Positions 10,398 through 19,202 of a DNA stretch of 64,000 bases are shown here, one piece after another. This DNA is from Umezawaea tangerina (GTDB lineage: Bacteria; Actinomycetota; Actinomycetes; Mycobacteriales; Pseudonocardiaceae): contig NZ_PVTF01000008.1 in NCBI RefSeq assembly GCF_003002815.1, forward strand, positions 434,001-498,000, in the 5' to 3' direction. Position 1 is the stretch's first letter; each line of letters opens with the position of its first letter. The translations under genes and the position numbers were made by a program. The notes beneath the pieces were generated by a model. That model saw only the letters and a program-made list of their open reading frames with translations. It was not told where the DNA came from and did no database searches.

Positions 10398-11102
10398 ATG
10401 ACGGGAACCGCTGAGGAGACGCGGGGGGATGGACCGTCGGAGAACTGGTTCCTGCTGATCGATCCGGCCTGGACCCCCGCCGGTGAGAACGACGTGCCGC
10501 CGCTGGAATCGGTGGTCGGACTGTGGCCGGTGGAGGAGGACGGGAAGCCCGGGAAGTTCCGACCCAACCCGGAGTACCTGCCGAGCGACGACAACTCGCC
10601 GTCGGACCCGTTGGACGCCGTGCTGCGGCTGGTGGTGCAGGGGAGGGCCGAGGCCGAGCACATCCAGCTGCTGCTGCGGGACTCCCTGTTCGACCTGGCC
10701 CTGAACGGCGATGGACGACCGTTGATCACCAAGTCGCCGGACGACGTGCCGTGCGTCGTGGTGGCGACCGGTGAGGCGCACCGGCGGCGGATCGGCTCAC
10801 CCGACTGGCAGCGGATCGAGATCCACGAACTGGTGGTGGCACTGGCGGACGGCGTGGACGTGCTGGTCAACCCCGGCGGGCCCGCGTCGGTACGGCTGAC
10901 CGGGGATTTCCTGCGCGACACGCTGATGCTGGACGACGATCAGGTGGCCGAGCTGTACGCGGGCCACGCGGACGCCTCCGGGCCGCGGCTCGTGCCATGG
11001 CCGTCCGCGGCCGAGCCGGAGAGCGGGGATGACGAGGCCGCGGACCGATCGTCCACGACGGGCCGCATCCGTCGAGAGCACGGCTTCGCCGGTCGAGGGT
11101 GA
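10398..11102 (+). CDS. Type VII secretion system-associated protein, SseB-like
   Basis: The 234-residue protein starts at ATG 10398, six bases after AGGAGG (10386-10391); an in-frame ATG at 10314 lacks such a site. It has no signal peptide or membrane segment and looks cytoplasmic. The segment VLVNPGGPASVRLTGDFL (residues about 155-172) resembles the NPGGP stretch of SseB-type and 'type VII secretion system-associated' proteins of actinomycetes. It lies between the giant gene and the first WXG100 gene, where it could serve as a chaperone, adaptor or immunity partner of the giant protein. That role is inferred from position only. The C-terminal 40 residues are charged and probably disordered. 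Confidence 0.6.
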   Translation: MTGTAEETRGDGPSENWFLLIDPAWTPAGENDVPPLESVVGLWPVEEDGKPGKFRPNPEYLPSDDNSPSDPLDAVLRLVVQGRAEAEHIQLLLRDSLFDLALNGDGRPLITKSPDDVPCVVVATGEAHRRRIGSPDWQRIEIHELVVALADGVDVLVNPGGPASVRLTGDFLRDTLMLDDDQVAELYAGHADASGPRLVPWPSAAEPESGDDEAADRSSTTGRIRREHGFAGRG

Positions 11103-11255
11103 ACGTGTCGGGAAGTTGGCCTGGAAGGGCAGGTACCCGGTGCGTACGCCTGATCGCGGTGCTGCTCGTGATTGCCTCGTCCCAGTGAATGCACGCCTGC
11201 GCACGTTCCGCTTGCCGGGCGACACGAGCAAGTTCGTTCCCAAGGGAGATGCCCA

Positions 11256-11576
11256 ATGGCCCCAGTGTCGACTACCACCCCCGGAATGCTGGCCGCGGCG
11301 GGCCACCTCGCCGACACCCAGAGCGTGGCCAAGAAGGGCGTGGCGACGATCACCGACTCGCTCACCGCCCTGAAGTCGACCTGGATCGGTGACGCGTCCA
11401 CGGCGTTCGACTCGGCGATGTGCGCGTGGATGGACGACTGCAAGTTCATCGTCGGGAAGCTCGGCGAGATGATCGACGTCATGAACGGCAACCAGAAGGT
11501 CATCGCGGCCGGCGAGCAGGCCAACACCCAGCAGGCTTCCCGCATCCCGACCGGCCCTGGCCTCGCGGGTATCTAG
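11256..11576 (+). CDS. WXG100-family secreted protein (ESAT-6/CFP-10-like)
   Basis: The 106-residue protein is chosen from ATG 11256 behind AAGGGAGA (11242-11249). It has the WXG100 length and layout: an N-terminal helix, a WIG turn at residues 43-45 (STWIGDAST), and a second amphipathic helix. Such proteins form helical-hairpin dimers that are exported by EccC-type machines. No clear C-terminal YxxxD/E export signal is visible, so its partner probably carries it; the next gene encodes one. Two Cys residues (in the stretch AMCAWMDDCKF) just after the turn are unusual for the family. The gene is 47 bp before the second WXG100 gene, as in esxB-esxA pairs. Confidence 0.85.
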   Translation: MAPVSTTTPGMLAAAGHLADTQSVAKKGVATITDSLTALKSTWIGDASTAFDSAMCAWMDDCKFIVGKLGEMIDVMNGNQKVIAAGEQANTQQASRIPTGPGLAGI

Positions 11577-11623
11577 AACCGCCGCCACGACCTCGTCCAC
11601 ATCGAGCTGAAAGGGACACCGCA

Positions 11624-11926
11624 GTGGCTACCTACACCTTCGACCGCGGCATGGCGGACTCGGTGCGCGACCAGATGGCCTCCGTCACCATGGCGTTGCG
11701 GAGCGAACTGGAACGCATGGACCAGCAGGTCCAATCAACCCTGCAGGACTGGCAGGACGGCGCCAAGGACCAGTACCTGGTCGCGAAGTCCCAGTGGGAC
11801 GAGGTGGCGGCGCGGATGCCGAACAGCCTCCACTCCGCCGAGGTCGCGCTGAGCGAGATCACCGACGGCTACCTCAAGATCGAGCACACGGGCATGAACG
11901 CCTGGGGCGGATACGACGTCAAGTGA
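11624..11926 (+). CDS. WXG100-family secreted protein, second member of the pair
   Basis: A GTG at 11624 after GAAAGGG gives exactly 100 residues, the canonical WXG100 size. The turn reads WQDG (W43, G46) rather than strict WxG, followed by AKDQY. A YxxxE export-type signal is present at Y83-E87 (YLKIE) after the second helix. With the upstream 106-residue protein it probably makes a heterodimer whose C-terminal signal is read by EccC. The single-residue insertion in the WXG turn is a small departure from the family. Confidence 0.85.
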   Translation: MATYTFDRGMADSVRDQMASVTMALRSELERMDQQVQSTLQDWQDGAKDQYLVAKSQWDEVAARMPNSLHSAEVALSEITDGYLKIEHTGMNAWGGYDVK

Positions 11927-12002
11927 GCGCGGGTGGAACCGCCAGGTCACACCCGGCAGCGCCACCTGTTCCGACAGCCACACACGTGAGGAGTGATCAG
12001 CG

Positions 12003-12536
12003 ATGACCACCGTCGGCGAATCCGTCGTTCCGTACTACGGCCCTGGTAGCAACCACCCGCCGGCCGACACGAGCTGGCAGGGCCCTGCCGACGGCTACTA
12101 CAGCGACCAGTTCGTCTGGGGAAGCTTGCCCAAGGCTTCGGAGAACGCCACGAGCGGGGTCAGCGTCAACACCGATGCCCTGAGGATGTTCGCGCAGAAC
12201 CTCCGCTCGCTGCTCGTGCCGCTGAAGGCGGCCCAGGACAGCCTGGAGGGCATGAGGCTCGCCCCCGGCGGCTTCTTCGACGCGTACGCGTTGGTCGGCA
12301 AGGTGCTCGGTTCCGGTGCCGGTGCGGGAGAGGCCATCCAGCCGACCACGCTCGACTTCATCAAGAAGGCGGTCCAGGCCGTCACCATCGCCGCTGACGA
12401 GCTCGAAGGTCTTGCGCGCCAGTACAAGAGCGCCGAGGAGCTCAACGCCGCCACCGGACACGATGTCGAGGAGTACATCCAGGGCGCGAAGGCCTACATC
12501 GGCAACGCCGTCGGCGTCGCCCCCGGTCTCACCTGA
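12003..12536 (+). CDS. EspC-like type VII secretion substrate
   Basis: The 177-residue protein has no signal peptide and follows GAGGAG with a suitable gap before ATG 12003. Its first 50 residues are Pro/Gly/Tyr-rich. Residues about 53-175 are helical, with a VNTDALRMFAQNLRSLL start and a later AADELEGLARQYKSAEE stretch, the pattern of EspC-type secreted helical proteins. It lies between the WXG100 pair and the PPE-like gene, and is probably co-exported with them. Family assignment rests on pattern recognition of the amphipathic helices, so it is tentative. Confidence 0.65.
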   Translation: MTTVGESVVPYYGPGSNHPPADTSWQGPADGYYSDQFVWGSLPKASENATSGVSVNTDALRMFAQNLRSLLVPLKAAQDSLEGMRLAPGGFFDAYALVGKVLGSGAGAGEAIQPTTLDFIKKAVQAVTIAADELEGLARQYKSAEELNAATGHDVEEYIQGAKAYIGNAVGVAPGLT

Positions 12537-12609
12537 CCGCGGTTCCCCCTGCGTTCGTCGCCGCATCCACTCGGGTCACGAGTCCCGCCAGACAGGAAAG
12601 CTCCGCGAC

Positions 12610-15165
12610 ATGGCTGATGACAATCCGGGCTTCACGATCCAGAACGGCACCTTCTTCGCGACCGGTGACGGATCGGGCCTGAAGAAGGAGGACTACGACA
12701 ACTGGGATTGGCACCGGATCGAGGCCGCGATCACCGGCTTCTCGTCCGTACCCCCGGACATGAAGGTCGACTTCTCCAGCGGGCCCTCAAATCCGTCGAC
12801 CCTGTGGAACGCCGCGTTGGCCTTCCGCTCGGTGCAGGAGATCCTGTTCCAGATCGGTAGCACGACCCGCGAACAGGCGAAGACCCTCGCCGGCGAGGAC
12901 GGCTACTGGAAGGGCGAGGCCGCCACGGCGTTCCTGCAGCTCATGACGCAGTTCGGCAACGCGTTCACCAGCCACGCGCGGCAGCTCGCAGGAGGTCCGG
13001 CCCACATCTCGCCCGTGCCGGAGTCGTTGTGGGCCGCGGGTTCGTACCTCGACTGGGCGCGGCGGACGATCTACGAGATCGATGCCCACTACGGCAACGA
13101 AGCCATAAAAGTCGCCACGATGTTCGGCTCGGCGGTAGTGGACGAACTGATCATGGACAACAAGATGGTCAAGATCAGCAGTTACCCCTTCATCGTCGCG
13201 ATGATGGAGGCGGACATGCGGAAGGTCCTGAAGATCCTGGCGGCCGAGTACGAGAAGTCGAAGTTCGACAACACCCTCGTGTCCGTGCCGACGCCGGGCT
13301 CCGGCACGGGCCCGCCTCCGCCGAACAAGCCGTTCGTGACCAGCGAGCGGCCTCCTGCCCTCGGGCCTCCTTTCACCGGGATCGAGGCTCCGATGGAGGT
13401 GCAGCCCCCGCCGGGGCTGGGGATTCCACCGGAGTTGGGGTCGGCGATGCACGTCCCCGCCGGCATGGCCGAGGGGCCGGGTCTGTCTCCGTTCGACCAG
13501 GCCGCGCTGACCGGTCCGGGAAGCGGTGCGGGCCGGCCACCGGGCTTCGAACCGACGGGTTTCCCCGCCATGGTGCCGCCTTCGTTCGACGGTCCTCCTG
13601 CGTCGGAAGGGGTGGGCGCGCCACCGTCGCTCCAGCCTTTCGCGCCGTCGTCGCTGCCCCCGTCCGGCAGTGGCCTGAACGGGTCTGGGCCCGGCAACCG
13701 GGTGAACCTCCCGTCGGGTCAGAAGCCGGGATCGGGCGCGGGAGCCACGTCGCCGAACCTGCCGGAGCTCGAGCCGTTCGAGCCGTCCGAGCCGCCGGAC
13801 CTGGCGGACTGGGCGGCGGACAAGGCCCTGGACAGCCTCGACTCGGCCGACCAGCGTGGTGCTGGCGTGCCAGGTGGTGCGCTTGGCGGGATGCCGATGA
13901 TGCCGCCGATGTCGCCGCCCGCGGGGCCCGGCGCGGGTGGGTCCGAGCGGTCGGACGCATCCGGTCTGCTGGGTGGTGAGGTCGCTTCGTGGGAGGGTGC
14001 CGACCTTGCCGGGATCGGTGATCCGGAGGCGCTCGCCGATCTGGCTGAGGGCAAGGAGAAGTGGGAGGCGCCGTCGCTTGGTGCCGGTGTTCCCGGTGGT
14101 ATGCCGATGGTGCCGCCGATGTCGCCGCCCGCGGGATCTGGTGCGGGTGGGTCCGAGCGGTCTGATGCGTCCGGTCTGCTGGGTGGTGAGGTCGCTTCGT
14201 GGGAGGGTGCCGACCTTGCCGGGATCGGTGATCCGGTCGCGGACGAGGCCCTCCCGGAGGGCGAGGCCCAAACCTGGGCCTCGGTCATGTCGTCGGGTGT
14301 GCCCGTGGACGGTCTGCTCCTGGAAGTGCCGAACGAGTCCGTCGAGCCGGTGGTGAACGGTTTCGGCGAACCCGATGACCGAGTCCACGGCCGGCCTGTC
14401 GCCCCCGGTGTTCCCGACGGGGACACCGCGGCGTGGGAGGGCGCGTCCGCACCGGGACAACCCCTCGGGACAGCCACGCGGTCCGCGTCCCTCCTGCCCG
14501 GTGCACCGGTGCTACCGGCCCCGGCCGCACCGGTGGTCTCGAACGTGCCCGCGCGCGCCGACTCGTCCGCGTTGATCGCGGACGATCGCGCCTCCTCGGC
14601 CGTGCCGTCCGATCCCGGCGCTTCCCGGCAGGAGGATGAGCGGGGTGGTCCGGGGAGCGGCGTGCCGCTCCCGCCCGAGTCGCTGGAAGAGCGGATCGCC
14701 GTTGTGCGGCCCCCTGACGCCGACGAGGACTTCGGCGCGTGGGACGTCCCCGCGAGCACCGGTCTCCTGTGGGCCGTGCCGGCTCCCGGCCGGACAGCGG
14801 AGGACGACGATGAGGCGGAACCGCACACGCCCGACCACACGGTGCGCGGGACAACGCCTTGGGAGTCCGTGACGAACCACGCTGCCGCGCGGTCGGCGGT
14901 GGACGTGAAAGCGCTCGGGAGTCGGAGTTTCAGGGACGGCAGCGAGTTCCTCCCGCGCCCCGACAGGCCAGAGGACTTGCGCAGGTGCGGAAGTGCCGAG
15001 CACGACGCCGAGGCCCAGCCTGCCGAGGAGGAAGTGGCGCGTGCTGCCGAGGAGGGGGAAACGGCGGAAGAGGAGCAGACGCCCACATCCGCCGACCTGC
15101 TTCGCCAGGACGGCGGCGCGTGGGCGGAGGCCTCGCGTCCGAGGACTACCGGGGTGATCGAATGA
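12610..15165 (+). CDS. PPE/WXG-like secreted protein with long Pro-rich tail
   Basis: The 851-residue protein starts at ATG 12610 behind AGGAAAG; longer in-frame starts run back through the previous gene. Residues 1-230 are helical with a WKG turn at 100-102 (GYWKGEAATAF), as in PPE or long WXG-type substrates. From about residue 235 it is Pro/Gly/Ser-rich and probably disordered. Two near-identical copies of a 45-residue segment with MPPMSPPAG and GEVASWEGADLAGIGDP sit 70 residues apart. It ends in an acidic tail. The stop overlaps the eccC start (ATGA at 15162-15165), indicating translational coupling. It is probably exported with the WXG proteins; the tail may span or bind the cell wall, but that is speculation. 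Confidence 0.75.
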   Translation: MADDNPGFTIQNGTFFATGDGSGLKKEDYDNWDWHRIEAAITGFSSVPPDMKVDFSSGPSNPSTLWNAALAFRSVQEILFQIGSTTREQAKTLAGEDGYWKGEAATAFLQLMTQFGNAFTSHARQLAGGPAHISPVPESLWAAGSYLDWARRTIYEIDAHYGNEAIKVATMFGSAVVDELIMDNKMVKISSYPFIVAMMEADMRKVLKILAAEYEKSKFDNTLVSVPTPGSGTGPPPPNKPFVTSERPPALGPPFTGIEAPMEVQPPPGLGIPPELGSAMHVPAGMAEGPGLSPFDQAALTGPGSGAGRPPGFEPTGFPAMVPPSFDGPPASEGVGAPPSLQPFAPSSLPPSGSGLNGSGPGNRVNLPSGQKPGSGAGATSPNLPELEPFEPSEPPDLADWAADKALDSLDSADQRGAGVPGGALGGMPMMPPMSPPAGPGAGGSERSDASGLLGGEVASWEGADLAGIGDPEALADLAEGKEKWEAPSLGAGVPGGMPMVPPMSPPAGSGAGGSERSDASGLLGGEVASWEGADLAGIGDPVADEALPEGEAQTWASVMSSGVPVDGLLLEVPNESVEPVVNGFGEPDDRVHGRPVAPGVPDGDTAAWEGASAPGQPLGTATRSASLLPGAPVLPAPAAPVVSNVPARADSSALIADDRASSAVPSDPGASRQEDERGGPGSGVPLPPESLEERIAVVRPPDADEDFGAWDVPASTGLLWAVPAPGRTAEDDDEAEPHTPDHTVRGTTPWESVTNHAAARSAVDVKALGSRSFRDGSEFLPRPDRPEDLRRCGSAEHDAEAQPAEEEVARAAEEGETAEEEQTPTSADLLRQDGGAWAEASRPRTTGVIE
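13891..14236 (+). repeat. Direct repeat, two 136-bp copies at 210-bp spacing
   Basis: Copy 1 (13891-14026) and copy 2 (14101-14236) have equal length, and the final 66 bp are identical (13961-14026 and 14171-14236). The spacing is a multiple of three, so the frame of the PPE-like protein is kept. It looks like a recent in-frame duplication or gene conversion of a 70-residue unit. Confidence 0.9.
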
Positions 15166-18100
15166 GCACCGTCACCGTCAAGCGCGGGCCTCGGCCTGCC
15201 GGCCCCGAGATGCCGGAAGGCCAGGAAGAACTCCAGGAACCGCCTTTGGTGCCTGAGCCGGCGGCGCGGGACTACAGCTCGGTGCTGATGTTCGTGCCGA
15301 TGGCGCTCGGTCCGATCGCGATGGTCCTGATGTTCTCCAGCGTCGGATCGGGCGGCGGCTCACCGCTGATCATCATCATGTCCGGTGCGATGGCGATGGG
15401 CATGGTCGCGATGGCGACCAACCAGTTGTTCCGCGGTGCCGGTGAGCGCAGGAAGAAGCTGGACGCCGAGCGTCGTGACTACCTGCGCTACATCTCCCAG
15501 TTGCGCCGCAAGGCGAGGGAGAGGAGCGACGAGCAGCGGGGCGCGGTGGCGTGGAACAACCCCGACCCCTCCTGGCTCTGGTCGTTGGCCGCCGGACCCC
15601 GCCTGTGGGAGCGGCGGGGCAGCCACGACGATTTCGCGAGGGTGAGGATCGGCCTCGGCGTGCAGCACGCGGCGATGGAGTTCACGCCCCCGTCCACCAA
15701 ACCGATCGAGGACCTCGAACCGCTGTGCGCGATCTCGCTCCGGCGCTTCAGCGAGACCTATCGGACCGTCACCGGCATCCCCATCGCCGTCGGCCTGCGC
15801 AGTTTCACCAGCGTCGAGTTCGCGGGCGACCCCGTCGCGGCGGTCGGGCTGGTGAGGGCCATGGTCGGGCAGCTGGTCACCTTCCACGCGCCGGACGAAC
15901 TCCGGATCGCGGTGCTCACCGCGCCGCAGAACCAGGCGGACTGGGACTGGGTGAAGTGGCTGCCGCACAACGCGCACCCCACCGCTCGTGACGCCGCGGG
16001 CCCGTTGAGGATGCTGACCTGCGACCACGACGAGCTGGTCGAACTGCTCGGCGCCGAGGTCACCGATCGCGGCGACCACGACAAGGGCGTGCTGCCGGGA
16101 GTGGCGGAACCGTTCGTCGTGGTCGTCGTGCACCTCGCCACCATTCCGGAACACTCGCCGCTGTTCGGGCCCGGTCTGCGCAACGTGTCACTCCTCGACG
16201 CCACCGGTGCGTTGCCGGGTGGCGCGAAGGTGCTCCGGTTGACTTGCCGGGACGGCCAGGTCTCCTATCCGGCGGGCGACGACGAGATCGGCACCGCGAC
16301 GGCGGACTCGCTCGGTCTACCGCAGGCGGACACCCTCGCGCGAGTGCTCGCCCCCAAGCGCACCAACGGGACCATCGACGTGGTCGACCGCCCGTTCGAC
16401 AACGACTTCGAGCTGACCGCGTTGCTGGCCATCCGGGACGTGCACACCTTCGACGTCAACGCCCAGTGGCGCCACAAGGCCGCGCAACGGACCCGCCTCC
16501 AGGTGCCGATCGGGGTCACGGAGGAGGGCGAGGTCGTGGAGATCGACCTCAAGGAGTCCGCCCAGGGCGGCATGGGTCCGCACGGAATGCTGATCGGTGC
16601 CACCGGGTCCGGCAAGAGCGAACTGCTGCGCACACTGGTGTGCGCTCTCGCCGCCACGCACTCGTCGGAGATCCTCAACCTCGTCCTGGTGGACTTCAAG
16701 GGCGGTGCGACCTTCCTCAACATGGAGAAGCTGCCCCACACCTCGGCGGTGATCACCAACCTGGCCGACGAGCTGCCGCTGGTCGACCGGATGCAGGACT
16801 CGATCAACGGTGAGATGACCCGGCGCCAGGAAGCCCTCCGGCAAAGCGGGCACTCGTCCCTGTTCGAGTACGAGAAGGCCCGCCTGGCAGGTGGGCAGCT
16901 GCCGCCCCTGCCCACCCTGCTGGTCATCGTCGACGAGTTCTCCGAGCTGTTGAGCGCCAAGCCCGAGTTCATGGACCTGTTCGTCTCCATCGGCAGGCTG
17001 GGGCGCAGCCTCGGCGTGCACCTGCTGCTCGCCTCCCAGCGCCTGGACGAAGGGCGCATCCACCGGGTCGAAGGTCACCTGTCGTACCGGGTCGCACTGC
17101 GGACGTTCTCCTCCATGGAGTCCCGCAGCGTCATCGGCGTCGCCGACGCCTACGAGCTGCCGTCCGGTCCCGGCAACGGCTTCCTCAAGATCGACACCAG
17201 CACCTTGGTCCGGTTCAAGGGTGCTTACGTCTCCGGACCGTGCCGGACCGCCGCACCCGACAGCGGAGCTGTCAGCGAGGAGGACCTCGCGGCCGGGGAG
17301 ATCGTCCCGTTCTACACCGGGCCGAACCCGACCGCGTTCCAGCTCCTCTCCACCGCCGAGCAGGACGAGGAGTCCGCCGAGGCGGAAGACGAGGACCAGC
17401 CGGCCGCCGAGGACGCGCCGAGCCTCGCGGAGGTGTTGATCGGGCGCCTGGCGGGAGCCGGTCCCGCGGCTCGCCAGGTGTGGCTCCCGCCGTTGGCCGA
17501 GTCCCCGAGCCTGGACTCCCTGCTGCCCAGCGTGGTGCCCGATCCCCGACTCGGCATGACCGTCGACGACCCGATGGCCCGCGGCAGGCTGCGCGTGCCC
17601 GTCGGCTTGGTCGACATGCCCTACGAGCAGGTGCGCGAGCTGCTGGTCGCCGACCTGTCCGGTGCGGACGGTCACGTCGGTGTGGTGGGCGCGCCGATGA
17701 GCGGCAAGTCGGCCTTGCTGCGCACGGTGATCCTCGGCCTCGCCCTGACACACACGCCGGCGGAGGTCCAGTTCTACGGGCTGGACTTCGGTGGTGGCGG
17801 CATCACGTCCGTCAGCGGCCTGCCGCACTTCGGGTCCGTCGCGACGCGCATGGAGCGCGACCGCGTGGTCCGCACGCTCGAAGAAGTGGTGCAGGTCATG
17901 GAGATGCGCGAGGCCGTGTTCGCCGCGGAGGGCCTGGAGTCGATGGCCGACTACCGCGCCGCCCGGCGGGACGGCCGGATCGAGGACCAGCACGGCGAGG
18001 TCTTCCTGATCATCGACGGCTGGTTCACGCTGCGCCAGGACTACGGCGACCTGGAGACCAAGCTGACCGAGATCGCCGCACGTGGTCTGTCCTTCGGCAT

Positions 18101-19202
18101 CCACCTGGTGGTGTCGTCGACGCGCTGGTCGGAGATCCGGCCGTGGCTGCGGGACGTGCTGGGCACGCGGTTCGAGCTGCGGCTGGGCGACCCGATGGAA
18201 TCGGAGGTGCAGAGCCGCAAGGCCGCCACCGTGCCGAACCAGCCGGGTCGTGGCCTCACGAGTTCGGGTTTCCACTTCCTCGCCGCGCTGCCGCGGCTCG
18301 ACGGGTCTTCGACGACCGACGACCTGGCGGTGGCGACGAAGTCCGTGGTGGACGAGGTGCGCGCGTTCTGGCCCGGTCGCAGCGCACCCGGCGTGCGGCT
18401 GCTGCCGACCCGGTTGCCGGTGGTGGACCTGCCGCGGCCGGAGGGCGACCTGCGGATCTGCCTCGGGCTCGACGAGCAGCGCCTCACCCCCGTGTGGCAC
18501 GACTTCAACGCGGTCCCGCACCTGTTCATGATGGGTGACGCGGAGACCGGCAAGACCAACGCGCTGCGGCTCGTGCTCCGCTCGATCGTGTCCGCCTACC
18601 GCCCCGGACAGGCGAAGATCCTCGTGGCCGACTCCCGGCGCGACCTCGACGGCATGGTCCCGGAGGCTTACCGCGTCGGGCACGTCGTCGGTTCCGACGC
18701 GCTGATCGACCTCGCCACGAAGGCCGCGGTGTCGCTGCACAAGCGCGTACCCGGTCCGGACATCTCGTCGGAACGCCTGCGGCGCCGGGACTGGTGGGAG
18801 GGACCGCAGCTGTTCGTGGTCGTCGACGACTACGAGCTGTTCGCGGGCGGGATGTCGATGGGCACCCCGATGGACGCGCTGCTCCCGTTGCTGGCGCAGG
18901 GTGTCCACATCGGATTTCACCTGGTTCTGGCGCGCAGCAGCGCGAACGCGATGCGCGGCTTGATGGATCCGGTGATGCGGCGGCTGTGGGAGCTCGGCAC
19001 GCCGGCGCTGCTGTTCTCCTACCCGAAGGAGGAGGGCAAGTTCCTCGGCGAGGCCCCGCCGCGCACCCTGCCGCCCGGCCGCGCCCAACTGGTCACCCGC
19101 CGGGGCGTGAAGCTGATCCAGACCGGGGTCGTGCCGGTGGACGGCGCGCACCACGTCGGCGCCGGTTCCGTGAGCGCGTCGTCAAGGAATGAGGGACTGT
19201 GA
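15162..19202 (+). CDS. eccC: ESX secretion ATPase EccC (fused EccCa-EccCb)
   Basis: This 1,346-residue FtsK/SpoIIIE-type motor of the type VII secretion channel recognises and drives export of WXG100 proteins. Two hydrophobic segments (about residues 45-85) anchor it in the membrane. Three ATPase domains follow. Walker A motifs are GATGSGKS (479-486), GAPMSGKS (843-850) and GDAETGKT (1125-1132). Walker B-like stretches are LLVIVDEFSELL, FLIIDGW and LFVVVDDYELF. The first domain, usually the active one, looks intact; the second has Gly after the Walker B Asp and may be a regulatory site. All three domains are in one polypeptide, as in non-mycobacterial ESX systems. The ATG at 15162 overlaps the upstream stop, and its own stop overlaps eccD. 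Confidence 0.95.
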   Translation: MSTVTVKRGPRPAGPEMPEGQEELQEPPLVPEPAARDYSSVLMFVPMALGPIAMVLMFSSVGSGGGSPLIIIMSGAMAMGMVAMATNQLFRGAGERRKKLDAERRDYLRYISQLRRKARERSDEQRGAVAWNNPDPSWLWSLAAGPRLWERRGSHDDFARVRIGLGVQHAAMEFTPPSTKPIEDLEPLCAISLRRFSETYRTVTGIPIAVGLRSFTSVEFAGDPVAAVGLVRAMVGQLVTFHAPDELRIAVLTAPQNQADWDWVKWLPHNAHPTARDAAGPLRMLTCDHDELVELLGAEVTDRGDHDKGVLPGVAEPFVVVVVHLATIPEHSPLFGPGLRNVSLLDATGALPGGAKVLRLTCRDGQVSYPAGDDEIGTATADSLGLPQADTLARVLAPKRTNGTIDVVDRPFDNDFELTALLAIRDVHTFDVNAQWRHKAAQRTRLQVPIGVTEEGEVVEIDLKESAQGGMGPHGMLIGATGSGKSELLRTLVCALAATHSSEILNLVLVDFKGGATFLNMEKLPHTSAVITNLADELPLVDRMQDSINGEMTRRQEALRQSGHSSLFEYEKARLAGGQLPPLPTLLVIVDEFSELLSAKPEFMDLFVSIGRLGRSLGVHLLLASQRLDEGRIHRVEGHLSYRVALRTFSSMESRSVIGVADAYELPSGPGNGFLKIDTSTLVRFKGAYVSGPCRTAAPDSGAVSEEDLAAGEIVPFYTGPNPTAFQLLSTAEQDEESAEAEDEDQPAAEDAPSLAEVLIGRLAGAGPAARQVWLPPLAESPSLDSLLPSVVPDPRLGMTVDDPMARGRLRVPVGLVDMPYEQVRELLVADLSGADGHVGVVGAPMSGKSALLRTVILGLALTHTPAEVQFYGLDFGGGGITSVSGLPHFGSVATRMERDRVVRTLEEVVQVMEMREAVFAAEGLESMADYRAARRDGRIEDQHGEVFLIIDGWFTLRQDYGDLETKLTEIAARGLSFGIHLVVSSTRWSEIRPWLRDVLGTRFELRLGDPMESEVQSRKAATVPNQPGRGLTSSGFHFLAALPRLDGSSTTDDLAVATKSVVDEVRAFWPGRSAPGVRLLPTRLPVVDLPRPEGDLRICLGLDEQRLTPVWHDFNAVPHLFMMGDAETGKTNALRLVLRSIVSAYRPGQAKILVADSRRDLDGMVPEAYRVGHVVGSDALIDLATKAAVSLHKRVPGPDISSERLRRRDWWEGPQLFVVVDDYELFAGGMSMGTPMDALLPLLAQGVHIGFHLVLARSSANAMRGLMDPVMRRLWELGTPALLFSYPKEEGKFLGEAPPRTLPPGRAQLVTRRGVKLIQTGVVPVDGAHHVGAGSVSASSRNEGL

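Noticed and set aside
5630-10921. 1,763-residue reverse-strand open frame
   Set aside because: It is antisense to the giant gene, is rich in Arg/His/Gly without motifs, and reflects the high-GC third-position bias.
13857-14240. Direct repeats as a possible CRISPR array
   Set aside because: There are only two long in-frame copies inside a coding region; it is a protein-level duplication.
16317-19154. 945-residue reverse-strand open frame
   Set aside because: Antisense to eccC, with no recognisable domain.
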